A stretch of DNA of 35,417 nucleotides from Mycobacterium szulgai (GTDB lineage: Bacteria > Actinomycetota > Actinomycetes > Mycobacteriales > Mycobacteriaceae). The notes under the pieces are model-generated. The model saw only the letters and a program-made list of their open reading frames with translations. It was not told the origin of the DNA and made no database searches. Positions within the stretch are counted from its first letter, which is position 1, and each line of letters begins with the position of its first letter. This document shows positions 22,639 to 30,724 of this stretch, one piece after another. The stretch covers positions 1 through 35,417 of the forward strand of contig NZ_LQPW01000168.1 of the NCBI RefSeq assembly GCF_002116635.1. The letters run 5' to 3'. The translations under genes and the position numbers were made by a program.

Positions 22639-25600
22639 GTGATTCCGGCGCAGTACCTGCTGTCGAGCAAGGCACCCAATCCGCGCACGCTCATCGACAT
22701 CCTTTATGACACCGCCGCGCGCTATCCGGACGCCGCGGCCATCGACGACGGCGAAGTCCAGCTCACCTACAGCGAGCTGATCTCCGACATCGAGGACAGC
22801 GTTGGCTGGCTGGCAGCGCGGGGCGTGGGGCGCGGCGACCGGCTCGGCATCCGCATGCCCTCCGGGAGCTATTCCCTCTATGTCGCCATCCTGGCCGCAC
22901 TTGCCACCGGCGCGGCATACGTTCCGGTCGACGCCGACGACCCCGACGAGCGCGCCGAATTGGTGTTCAGCGAGGCCAACGTGGTCGCCGTCATCACCGA
23001 GGCGGGCATCGAGCGCGGCCCCGGCTCGTCGCGCGGCTGGCGGGCCGGAAATCCGCAAACCCGCGATGACGCATGGATCATCTTCACCTCGGGATCGACC
23101 GGGACGCCCAAGGGTGTTGCGGTGACGCATCGCAGCGCCGCCGCGTTCGTCGACGCCGAGGCGCAGATGTTCCTGCCGGACAACCCGATTGGCCCCGGCG
23201 ACCGGGTGCTGGCCGGGTTGTCGGTCGCCTTCGACGCATCCTGTGAGGAGATGTGGCTGGCGTGGCGGCACGGCGCGTGCCTGGTTCCCGCACCGCGATC
23301 GCTGGTCCGCAGCGGCATGGACCTGGGCCCGTGGCTGGTCACCCGCGATGTGACCGTGGTGTCCACGGTGCCGTCGCTGGCCGCGCTGTGGCCGGCTGAA
23401 GCGCTGGAAGCCGTCCGGCTGTTGATCTTCGGCGGCGAAGCGTGCCCGCCGGAGCTGGCCGAGCGGCTCGCCGTGGAAGGTCGCGAGGTGTGGAACACCT
23501 ATGGCCCCACCGAAGCGACCGTGGTCGCCTGCGCGGCCAGGCTCGACGGCGCCGGACCGATCAGCATCGGGCTGCCGCTGACCGGATGGGACCTGGCCGT
23601 CGTCGACGCCGACGGGCAGCCGGTCAACCACGGCGAGACCGGCGAGTTGGTGATCGGCGGCGTCGGGCTGGCCCGCTATTTGGACGAGGACAAAGACGCC
23701 GAGAAGTACGCCGCGCTGCCCACGCTGGGCTGGACGCGGGCCTACCGCAGCGGAGACCTGGTAAGGCTGGAAGACGACGGCCTGTACTTCTGCGGCCGGG
23801 CCGATGACCAGGTCAAGGTCGGCGGCCGGCGGATCGAGCTGGGCGAGGTCGACTCGGCGCTGGTGAATCTGCCCGGCGTCAGCGGCGGCGCCGCAGCCGT
23901 TCGCCAAACCGGTTCTGGTGCAACGGTATTGGTCGGCTACGTGGTCAGCGCGGATCCGTCGTTCGACATAGCCGCAGCGCGCGGCGAGCTGGCCCGGCAC
24001 CTGCCCGCAGCAATGGTCCCGCGCCTGGTGCACATCGACGAGTTGCCCACCCGCACGTCGGGCAAGGTCGATCGGGATGCGCTGCCGTGGCCACCCCCGG
24101 GCAGCGCAGATACAGACGAAACACCCGAACTGGCCGGCACCGCCGGCCGGCTGGCCGAGATGTGGCGCGACCTGCTGGGCGCCACCGTGGCGGGCCCGGA
24201 AGCAGACTTCTTCGCACTCGGCGGCGGCTCGCTTGCCGCCGCCCAACTCGTCGCCACACTGCGGCACCAATATCCGCAGATCACCGTCGCCGATCTCTAT
24301 GACCATCCGCGGCTGGGCTCGCTGGCCGGGTTTCTCGACGAGCTCGAGCCACCCCCACAGGTCACCGAGCGGGTGGTGCGTCCGACTCCACGGCTGACCC
24401 AGCTGGCCCAAACCGTCCTGGCGGTACCCCTGGCGACGCTGGCGGCGTTGCCGTGGCTGACCTGGCTGGCGCTGCTCAACAACGTCGCCCGCGCCGTCCA
24501 TCTGGTGCCCTGGACCGTGCCGGTGAACTGGTGGGTCGTCGCGGTGGCGTTCGTGGTGTTCGTGACGCCGGTGGGCCGGATGGGCATCGCGGTGTTCTTC
24601 GCGCGCATCCTGCTGCGCAAGGTGCAGCCGGGCAGCTATCCCCGGGGCGGCTCGGTGCACCTGCGGGTGTGGTTCGCCGAGCGGCTGGCCGCCGCCAGCG
24701 GTGCCGAGAACCTGGCCGGGGCGCCGTGGCTGGTTTACTACGCCCGGGCGCTGGGCGCCGACATCGGCAAAGGTGTTGACCTGCACTCGATTCCACCGGT
24801 CACCGGATTCCTCACCGTCGGGCCGCGCAGCGCGATCGAACCCGAGGTGGACCTGTGCGGTCACTGGATCGACGGGGACGTGTTCCACCTCGGCACGATC
24901 ACAATCGGCAACGACGCGACCATCGGGGCGCGGACCACACTGCTGCCCGGCGCGGTCGTCGGCAAGAACGCCGACGTGGCCCCCGGCTCGGGCGTGCTCG
25001 ACAAGATCAAGAACGGCCAGTACTGGAAGGGCTCGCCGGCGGTGAAGTCCGGCAAGGCCCGGCACCCCTGGCCGGACGAGCGGCCGGCCCGCAGGTCACA
25101 TTGGGTCGCCGGCTATGGGCTGACCTCGCTGTTGCTCGCCGGTCTGCCGCTGCTCGCGGTGGCCAGCGGTCTCGCCGTGATCGCGGTGGCCGTGCGCGGC
25201 ACCCGAAGGTTGTCACAGGCAGTACTGCCCGCGCTGGCGTGGTCACCGGTGGCGGCGCTGGCCGCGCTGGCGATGTACGGGCTGCTCACGGTTCTCGCCG
25301 TGCGGCTACTGTCCATCGGCCTGCGCGAGGGCTACCACCCGGTGCGCAGTCGCGCCGGCTGGCAGCTGTGGACCACCGAACGGCTGATGGACGCCGCACG
25401 CAATTACCTGTTCCCGCTCTATGCCGGCCTGCTCACACCGGTGTGGCTGCGCGTTCTCGGCGCCCGCGTGGGCCGGGGCACCGAGATCTCGACGGTGTTG
25501 CTCGTCCCCAAGTTCACCGTCATAGAGGACGGCGCCTTCCTGGCCGACGACACCATGGTCGCCTCCTACGAGCTGGGCGGCGGCTGGATCTACGCGGCCG

Positions 25601-26538
25601 AGACGACCGTGGGCCGGCGCGCATTCCTCGGCAACTCCGGGATCACCCAACCCGGGCGCCGCGTTCCGGACGACGGGCTGGTCGCGGTGTTGTCGGCGAC
25701 GCCGCCCAAGGCCAAGCGCGGATCATCCTGGCTGGGCAGCCCGCCGATGCGGCTGCGGCGCCGGCCCACCGAGACCGACACCGAGACCACCTATGACCCG
25801 CCGCTGCGGTTGCGAATCATGCGTGCCGCGGTGGAAACCTGCCGACTGGTGCCGGTCTTCGTGACCGTCGCGATCGGGTTGGCCGTGGCGGGCGCGTTGC
25901 AGGCGCTAGCCAGGATTTTCGGCGTCTGGTGGGCGGCGCTGGGTAGCGGCCTGGTACTGCTGGCCGCCGGTGCCGTCGCCGGTGGCATCACCGTCGCCGC
26001 GAAATGGCTACTGGTCGGGCGGATCAAGGCGAGCGAATTTCCGCTGTGGTCGTCCTTCGTGTGGCGCAACGAGCTGGCCGACACGTTCGTGGAGACCGTT
26101 GCGGCGCCGTGGTTTGCCCGCGCCGCCAGTGGAACGCCGGTGCTGAATCTGTGGCTACGGGGCCTGGGGGCGCGCGTCGGCTCCGGCGCCTGGTGCGAGA
26201 CCTACTGGCTGCCCGAAGCGGACCTGGTCGAACTCGGCGCCGGCAGCACCGTCAACCGCGGCTGCGTGGTGCAGACACACCTGTTCCACGACCGGATCAT
26301 GCGGATGGACCGCGTGGTGCTGGAGCCCGGCGCGACGCTGGGGCCGCATTGCGTCGCGCTGCCGGCAGCGCGGCTGGGCGCCGGAGCGGCCGTCGGCCCC
26401 GCGTCACTGGTAGTGCGCGGCGACGAGGTGCCGCCGTCGACGCGCTGGCAGGGCAATCCGATCAGGCCGTGGGACGCCAGGCGCAAGAAAACCGCCAACA
26501 AGAAGGCGGCCGAAGGCGTCCAGGAGACCGCCGCATGA
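22639..26538 (+). CDS. Pls-type single-module NRPS, predicted poly-lysine synthetase
   Basis: A 1299-residue membrane synthetase with the layout of Streptomyces epsilon-poly-lysine synthetase. Residues 15-500 are the adenylation domain (FTSGSTGTPKG, YGPTE, YRSGDLV). Thiolation Ser531 lies in LGGGSL. Three left-handed beta-helix acyltransferase-like domains (about 660-820, 910-1045, 1130-1280) are each preceded by a hydrophobic pair (about 590-660, 825-905, 1057-1125). Aligned by hand to GrsA, the pocket is Asp199, Ala200, Glu203, Ser242, Ile263, Gly265, Thr287, Val295, Val296 and Lys476: a lysine-like code with the acidic Glu that binds a side-chain amine. There is no condensation or thioesterase domain, as expected for iterative homopolymer synthesis. 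The GTG start gives a normal N-terminus. The stop overlaps the M1 peptidase start (ATGA). The product has not been shown; another basic amino acid such as ornithine or diaminobutyrate remains possible. Confidence 0.92.
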   Translation: MIPAQYLLSSKAPNPRTLIDILYDTAARYPDAAAIDDGEVQLTYSELISDIEDSVGWLAARGVGRGDRLGIRMPSGSYSLYVAILAALATGAAYVPVDADDPDERAELVFSEANVVAVITEAGIERGPGSSRGWRAGNPQTRDDAWIIFTSGSTGTPKGVAVTHRSAAAFVDAEAQMFLPDNPIGPGDRVLAGLSVAFDASCEEMWLAWRHGACLVPAPRSLVRSGMDLGPWLVTRDVTVVSTVPSLAALWPAEALEAVRLLIFGGEACPPELAERLAVEGREVWNTYGPTEATVVACAARLDGAGPISIGLPLTGWDLAVVDADGQPVNHGETGELVIGGVGLARYLDEDKDAEKYAALPTLGWTRAYRSGDLVRLEDDGLYFCGRADDQVKVGGRRIELGEVDSALVNLPGVSGGAAAVRQTGSGATVLVGYVVSADPSFDIAAARGELARHLPAAMVPRLVHIDELPTRTSGKVDRDALPWPPPGSADTDETPELAGTAGRLAEMWRDLLGATVAGPEADFFALGGGSLAAAQLVATLRHQYPQITVADLYDHPRLGSLAGFLDELEPPPQVTERVVRPTPRLTQLAQTVLAVPLATLAALPWLTWLALLNNVARAVHLVPWTVPVNWWVVAVAFVVFVTPVGRMGIAVFFARILLRKVQPGSYPRGGSVHLRVWFAERLAAASGAENLAGAPWLVYYARALGADIGKGVDLHSIPPVTGFLTVGPRSAIEPEVDLCGHWIDGDVFHLGTITIGNDATIGARTTLLPGAVVGKNADVAPGSGVLDKIKNGQYWKGSPAVKSGKARHPWPDERPARRSHWVAGYGLTSLLLAGLPLLAVASGLAVIAVAVRGTRRLSQAVLPALAWSPVAALAALAMYGLLTVLAVRLLSIGLREGYHPVRSRAGWQLWTTERLMDAARNYLFPLYAGLLTPVWLRVLGARVGRGTEISTVLLVPKFTVIEDGAFLADDTMVASYELGGGWIYAAETTVGRRAFLGNSGITQPGRRVPDDGLVAVLSATPPKAKRGSSWLGSPPMRLRRRPTETDTETTYDPPLRLRIMRAAVETCRLVPVFVTVAIGLAVAGALQALARIFGVWWAALGSGLVLLAAGAVAGGITVAAKWLLVGRIKASEFPLWSSFVWRNELADTFVETVAAPWFARAASGTPVLNLWLRGLGARVGSGAWCETYWLPEADLVELGAGSTVNRGCVVQTHLFHDRIMRMDRVVLEPGATLGPHCVALPAARLGAGAAVGPASLVVRGDEVPPSTRWQGNPIRPWDARRKKTANKKAAEGVQETAA

Positions 26539-27860
26539 AGGGTTCGGCCAAGAATGCCCCCGCGGTCCCCCAGGTGATCGACCCGTACCTGCCGAAGAAC
26601 GGCAACTTCGGCTACCGGGTGTCGCGCTACGAGCTGGACCTGGAGTACAAGGTCGCCAGCAATCGGCTATCGGGAACTGCGACCATCACCGCGGTCACGC
26701 TCACCGAGTTGCAGCAATTCACCCTCGACCTGTCCGCCGCTCTCAGCGTCGCCAAGGTGTCGGTGAACGGTAAGCGCCCGGCCCAATTCTCTTCGCGCGC
26801 GGGCAAATTGCGTGTCCGGCTGGAAGCCAAACTGCCGACTGGCGCGGCCTTGACGATCGTGGTGCGCTACAGCGGCGCACCGCGGCCGCTGCGGACGTTG
26901 TGGGGCGACGTGGGCTTCGAGGAACTGACCGACGGCGCTCTGGTCGCCGGGCAGCCCAACGGCGCCGCATCCTGGTTTCCCTGCGACGACCATCCCAGCG
27001 CCAAGGCCGCATTCCGCATCCAGGTCAGCACCGAAAGCGCCTACCGGGTGGTGGCCAACGGCAAGTTGGTGTCGCGGCGGGCCCGGGCTTCGCAAACCGT
27101 GTGGACCTACGAACAACCGGAGCCGACGTCGACCTACCTGGTCACCCTCCAGATCGGCAGATACGAACTGGCCCGGCTGGACACGACTCCGGTGCAGATG
27201 CAGGCCGCGTTGCCGGACCGGCTGCGCGAGGAATTCGACCACGACTTCGCCCGCCAGCCGCAGATGATGGAGTTTTTCGTCGACCGGTTCGGGCCTTACC
27301 CGCTGGCCAACGGCTACACGGTGGTGGTGACCGACGACCCGCTGGACATACCGCTTGAGGCCCAGGGGATTTCAATCTTCGGTTGCAATCACTGTGACGG
27401 CACCGGGGACAGCGAGCGGCTGATCGCGCACGAGCTGGCACACCAGTGGTTCGGCAATTCACTGACCGCGCGGCGATGGCGGGACATCTGGCTGCATGAG
27501 GGTTTCGCCTGTTACGCGGAGTGGTTGTGGTCCGAGCACGGCGGTGGCCCCAGTGCCGACGAGCTTGCCGGGTTACATCACGAACAGCTGCGCGACAAGC
27601 CCCAAGACCTGGTGCTGGCCGATCCCGGGCCGCGCAACATGTTCGACGACCGGGTGTACAAGCGCGGCGCGTTGACCCTGCATACCTTGCGCGCACAACT
27701 GGGTGACGAGAATTTCTTCGCGCTGCTCAAGGAATGGACCGAGCGGTACCGGTACGGCACCGTCGTCACCGAGGACTTCACCGCACTTGCGTCCACCTAC
27801 TGCGACGAGTCGCTGCGCCCGTTGTGGGATGCCTGGCTGTACTCGACGGAAGTGCCCTAG
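26535..27860 (+). CDS. M1-family zinc metallopeptidase, candidate polymer-degrading partner of the synthetase
   Basis: A 441-residue, short M1 (gluzincin) peptidase. The zinc site is complete: His299, Glu300, His303 (HELAH) and Glu322 (HEGF), with the catalytic-type Tyr375 (RVYKRG). The usual GAMEN substrate-anchor motif is replaced by LEAQGIS (274-280), as in the bacterial subgroup that ends after the catalytic domain without the long helical C-terminal region. No signal peptide or membrane helix is seen, so it should act in the cytoplasm or at the inner membrane face. The start overlaps the synthetase stop (ATGA), giving tight coupling. In Streptomyces, poly-lysine synthetases are accompanied by Zn aminopeptidases (Pld) that degrade the polymer. 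The same role is the best guess here. It ends in a CTAG shared with the convergent DUF2237 gene. Confidence 0.92.
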   Translation: MKGSAKNAPAVPQVIDPYLPKNGNFGYRVSRYELDLEYKVASNRLSGTATITAVTLTELQQFTLDLSAALSVAKVSVNGKRPAQFSSRAGKLRVRLEAKLPTGAALTIVVRYSGAPRPLRTLWGDVGFEELTDGALVAGQPNGAASWFPCDDHPSAKAAFRIQVSTESAYRVVANGKLVSRRARASQTVWTYEQPEPTSTYLVTLQIGRYELARLDTTPVQMQAALPDRLREEFDHDFARQPQMMEFFVDRFGPYPLANGYTVVVTDDPLDIPLEAQGISIFGCNHCDGTGDSERLIAHELAHQWFGNSLTARRWRDIWLHEGFACYAEWLWSEHGGGPSADELAGLHHEQLRDKPQDLVLADPGPRNMFDDRVYKRGALTLHTLRAQLGDENFFALLKEWTERYRYGTVVTEDFTALASTYCDESLRPLWDAWLYSTEVP

Positions 27861-28264
27861 GGCTGCTCCAGGTTCGCCAAATCGTCGGGCACGTCGACGG
27901 AGTGCTCCTGCAGCACCTCGAGCGGAATCACCTCGAGGGTTCGCTCGTGGGTGGAGGCCAGCACCACCGGCGCGGCGGCACCGTCGTCGTGGGCCCGCAG
28001 CCAATTCACGGCGGTGACGCACCAGCGATCGCCCGGCAACAACCCGGGAAATCGGTACTCGGGCACCGGGGTCGACAGATCGTTGCCGATCGAGCGCTGG
28101 TGCTCCAAGAATTCGGCGGTCACCACCGCACAGATCGTGTGCCAACCGACGTCTTCCGGTCCGGTGGAACAGCAGCCGTCACGGTAGAAGCCAGTCATTG
28201 GCTCGGTACCGCACGGCTCCAGCGGGCCGCCCAGCACATTGCGATCAGGCCGGCGATCAGACAT
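27857..28264 (-). CDS. DUF2237 family protein
   Basis: A 135-residue protein with the full DUF2237 signature: NVLGGPLEPCGTEPMTGFYRDGCC, TGPEDVGWHTICAVVTAEFL, GNDLST, FPGLLPGDRWCVTAVNW and VVLASTHERTLEVIPLEVL. The family is short, cytoplasmic and of unknown function; the conserved cysteines hint at metal binding or redox. Its 3' end overlaps the M1 peptidase stop by four bases, tail to tail. It has its own start at 28264 and is transcribed towards the peptidase gene, 44 bp downstream of the PE35-like gene on the same strand. Confidence 0.93.
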   Translation of the reverse strand: MSDRRPDRNVLGGPLEPCGTEPMTGFYRDGCCSTGPEDVGWHTICAVVTAEFLEHQRSIGNDLSTPVPEYRFPGLLPGDRWCVTAVNWLRAHDDGAAAPVVLASTHERTLEVIPLEVLQEHSVDVPDDLANLEQP

Positions 28265-28308
28265 ACCTCAGTATCACGCTTCGGGCGCGAAAATTTGCCA
28301 AAGCCGGA

Positions 28309-28620
28309 CTATCGCAGAGCGGCACCCAGCAGCAGGCCGGCGGCGTGGGCGTCGACGTCGGCATACATTCGAGCGATGTCGATGAATGCCGCGCCCGCCC
28401 GGGCCAACTCTTCCTGTGCCGCCTGGTTCAGGGCGATCATCTGGGCACCATCAGCGGCGAACAACATCGCCGCCTGAGCTGAGACCTCTTCGCCACCCGC
28501 GGGCAGCAGCGAGGTCAGCGACGTCGACGCAGTCGCAGCAGCCTGCAGGCCCTGGTAAGCGTTATCAGAGATTTGTGAACCGATGTCGGCGGCAGCCGAA
28601 CCGATTGTCATGGGCTGCAT
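28309..28620 (-). CDS. PE35-like PE protein (ESX-1 type), orphan
   Basis: A 103-residue protein that aligns over its whole length with PE35 (Rv3872) as I recall it: AADIGSQISDNAYQG, SLLPAGGEEVSAQAAMLF, RAGAAFIDIARMYADVDAHAAG. Like PE35 it has no literal PE motif near the N-terminus. PE35 is encoded beside PPE68, EsxB and EsxA in the ESX-1 locus; here no PPE or Esx partner is adjacent, so it is an orphan. AGGAG seven bases before the ATG at 28620 fixes the start; the longer frame to 28767 lacks one. It may still be secreted by ESX-1 or serve as an alternative partner for a PPE encoded elsewhere. Confidence 0.86.
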   Translation of the reverse strand: MQPMTIGSAAADIGSQISDNAYQGLQAAATASTSLTSLLPAGGEEVSAQAAMLFAADGAQMIALNQAAQEELARAGAAFIDIARMYADVDAHAAGLLLGAALR

Positions 28621-28843
28621 GGGTTTCTCCTGTATCAGTCCGCGAGCTGGTCTTCTACAGTTACTCACTGCGATAGTAGCGATGGGCGACTGTTTCCGGA
28701 TGCAAAATTGGAAAATTGCAACGGTGCTGCGCCGGACGCATTGCAATGGACCAAACCTTGTCCACAAGTACGGTGCGTCGCCGGCGATGGTTCACCGGCT
28801 TCTTCAAACTCGTGCTTCAGCGCAGCGACCGGGGAGGGTGCGG
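28621..28843. other. AT-richer divergent intergenic region
   Basis: This region separates the PE35-like gene from the small protein at 28857. It holds an AT-rich patch with direct AAAATTG repeats (28702-28716) and a perfect 10-bp palindrome CATTGCAATG (28739-28748). Either could be a regulator or nucleoid-protein site. Open frames through it have no coding character. Confidence 0.4.
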
Positions 28844-28849
28844 TAGGTT
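28844..28849 (+). promoter_or_regulatory. -10 hexamer of a predicted leaderless transcript
   Basis: TAGGTT is followed by seven bases and the GTG at 28857. The sequence GCGGTA-purine-GTTC around it recurs before the paralogue at 34618. Confidence 0.6.
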
Positions 28850-28856
28850 CTTCGGC

Positions 28857-29252
28857 GTGATACTCACGGGCGCCTTCCTGGCCGACGCGGCCGCCGCGGT
28901 AGACAACAAACTCAATGTGTCGGGCGGCGTGCTGTCCAGATTCGCGCTGGGGCCGGACCGATCGGCCCGCTTCGTGCTGGTAGTGCTGACCCAGGCGGAG
29001 CCCGGCAACACCGAGCGGCAGGTTGAGATCGAGATGCGGCCGCCGACCGACGAGGGCGAACCGATCAAGCTGCAGTTCGAGGTACCCGAATCGTCGGTAG
29101 CGGAGTTTCCCGGGTTCGCCTTCTTCGAGCTCCAGCTCCGGCTCCCGGTCAACGGCCGGTGGGTGCTGGTGGTGTCCGGCGGCAGCGGGGCGATCTCGCT
29201 TCCGGTTCTGGTCAGCGACATCCCGACGCAGCAGCCTTCGTTCGGTCTCTAA
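28857..29252 (+). CDS. Small beta-rich DUF6941-like protein, copy 1
   Basis: A 131-residue soluble protein, clearly paralogous to the one at 34618. Both share GAFLA(D/E)A, VDNKLNVSGGVL, RFA, PDRSA, LVVLTQAE, RPPTD and NGRWV/DGRWVIVV. It is predicted all-beta with no signal or membrane segment. I recall the family as DUF6941, single-domain proteins of unknown role. The GTG at 28857 is chosen because it aligns with the paralogue's start and lies seven bases after TAGGTT; the open frame continues upstream to 28716 but without homology. It converges on the luciferase-like gene, overlapping it by four bases. Confidence 0.82.
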   Translation: MILTGAFLADAAAAVDNKLNVSGGVLSRFALGPDRSARFVLVVLTQAEPGNTERQVEIEMRPPTDEGEPIKLQFEVPESSVAEFPGFAFFELQLRLPVNGRWVLVVSGGSGAISLPVLVSDIPTQQPSFGL

Positions 29253-30238
29253 CCCCGGGTCAGCGCCGGCAGCACGGCGTCGGTGAGTAACTGCACCGAC
29301 TTCCACGCCTCGTCGAGGGGCATGCCGCCCACCAAGGGATGCATCACCAGCGGCCCGTAGTCTTCGCCGTCTTGCTGGGCTTCGCGCACTTCGGCGACGA
29401 GTTCGTCGGGCGTCAGAAACCGGTAGCGTCCCGACGCTTTGACTTCCTCCAGGGTCTGGACTCCCGGTAGGTGCATCAGCGACCGTGACTCGCCGGACCA
29501 GGCGCCGTAGGTGACGGCCTCCCACAGAATGTGTTCACCTAGATCGGCCCACGCCCGCTCCGGATCTTCGTGCAGGAAGATCATGCCGCGGTTGGTGGCG
29601 GCGGGCATGATGACGAACGGCACGATGCCGGCCTCGCCGCACAGCCGGCGGTAGTAGGCGGCGATGTCGGGCAGGTGATCGACCAAGCTCAGTGGCAACC
29701 CGAAACGCGCCGCCCGCCGTGCCGTGGCGCGCACACCGCCCCCGACGTACAGCGGCGGGTGCGGCCGCGTCCAGGTCCCGGTGCAGATCCCGGCATCCGG
29801 TTCGGCCCGCGACCAGACCGACAACATTCGTTCGATCAGGCCGTCCATCAGTGCGCCGCGCCGGCTGAAATCTGTTCCCAGCGCGTCATATTCGACAGGG
29901 CGGTAGCCGAGTCCGATCGTGGTATGCAGGCGTCCGCGACTCATATTGTCAACCAGTGCAATGTCCTCGGCCAGCCGCACCGGGTTCCACAGCGGCCCGA
30001 GCGCGCAGTCCACGCTGGCGATCAGCCGCGAGGTTCGCGCGAGGAACATCGATGCGGCCATGATGGGATTGCAGCTCCACCCGTGCCCGCTCGCATGATG
30101 CTCGTCGACACTGACCGTGGTGATCCCCCGCGATTCGCCCCATTGCGCGAGTTCGAGTGCGGTGCGGATCAACTCGCCCTGAGTGCGTGGATTGCCTTGC
30201 GGGGAAGCGAAGTTGAATCGGAGAACGGTCAGCACCAT
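29249..30238 (-). CDS. Luciferase-like (LLM) flavin/F420-type oxidoreductase
   Basis: A 329-residue single-domain TIM-barrel monooxygenase of the bacterial luciferase superfamily. It opens MVLTVLRFNFASPQGNPR. Typical segments follow: VSVDEHHASGHGWSCNPIMAASMFLARTSRL, GPLWNPVRLAEDIALVDNMSRGRLHTTIGLGYRP, and HPPLYVGGGVRATARRAARFGLPL. It could use FMNH2 or F420, and the sequence does not decide which. The start shares one base with the stop of the preceding VOC gene (TAATG), so translation is coupled. It is the last gene of the five-gene operon starting with the sulfotransferase. The substrate is unknown. Confidence 0.92.
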   Translation of the reverse strand: MVLTVLRFNFASPQGNPRTQGELIRTALELAQWGESRGITTVSVDEHHASGHGWSCNPIMAASMFLARTSRLIASVDCALGPLWNPVRLAEDIALVDNMSRGRLHTTIGLGYRPVEYDALGTDFSRRGALMDGLIERMLSVWSRAEPDAGICTGTWTRPHPPLYVGGGVRATARRAARFGLPLSLVDHLPDIAAYYRRLCGEAGIVPFVIMPAATNRGMIFLHEDPERAWADLGEHILWEAVTYGAWSGESRSLMHLPGVQTLEEVKASGRYRFLTPDELVAEVREAQQDGEDYGPLVMHPLVGGMPLDEAWKSVQLLTDAVLPALTRG

Positions 30239-30705
30239 TATCGGGCCTGTGACTCCAGGAAGGCGGGAAAATCCGGGAACAATGCGCGGTCGACGATTTC
30301 GATGCGCACGCCGGCCGGGTCGAGGTAATAGGCGAACATCGCGAGTTCGGAACCGGTTACGGCGCCGGTCATTTCGAACGTGCAGCCGTTGCGCTCCAGC
30401 TCTTGTGCGGTGCCGGCGAGATCGTCGGTGAAGTAGCCGAGGTGGTGTACGGCATTGCCGGGTGCGGCCGTCCACGGGGTTCCGGGCACTTCTTGCAGGA
30501 GTTCGATGTATGGACTCTGCACGGAGTACACGATGGTCGACGTCAGCTCTTGGATTCCGGCGGTGGTCCGAAAAGGCAATGTGTAGGACAGGGGTTTGAT
30601 CCACCGGTAGCCGGCCAGCGCGCTGAGGCGAGCCATTACGGCATCGAGGTCGGGTACCACGATGCCGGTGTGGTAGAAATCTTCGGGTTTCAATGCGAAG
30701 GTCAT
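30238..30705 (-). CDS. VOC-family (glyoxalase/extradiol dioxygenase fold) protein
   Basis: A 155-residue protein with two beta-alpha-beta3 halves. One metal-ligand type residue lies in FYHTGIVVPDLDAVMARL, another in VHHLGYFTDDLAGTAQEL, and the final acidic one in DPAGVRIEIVD. The pattern H, H, E fits a metal-binding VOC enzyme such as a glyoxalase, epimerase or small dioxygenase. AAGGA stands eight bases before the ATG. It begins 19 bp after the SDR stop and overlaps the luciferase-like gene by one base. Its exact reaction cannot be told. Confidence 0.9.
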   Translation of the reverse strand: MTFALKPEDFYHTGIVVPDLDAVMARLSALAGYRWIKPLSYTLPFRTTAGIQELTSTIVYSVQSPYIELLQEVPGTPWTAAPGNAVHHLGYFTDDLAGTAQELERNGCTFEMTGAVTGSELAMFAYYLDPAGVRIEIVDRALFPDFPAFLESQAR

Positions 30706-30724
30706 GGCGGGTTCCTTACTCCGG

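Noticed and set aside
22453..25065. 870-codon open frame on the minus strand
   Set aside because: It is the mirror of the Pls-type synthetase, with low-complexity His/Arg/Gly/Gln composition and no domain. The plus-strand gene has full NRPS motifs.
28716..29252. Longer start for the small protein at 28857
   Set aside because: The paralogue at 34618 aligns from the GTG at 28857, and the upstream part is Arg-rich and unmatched.
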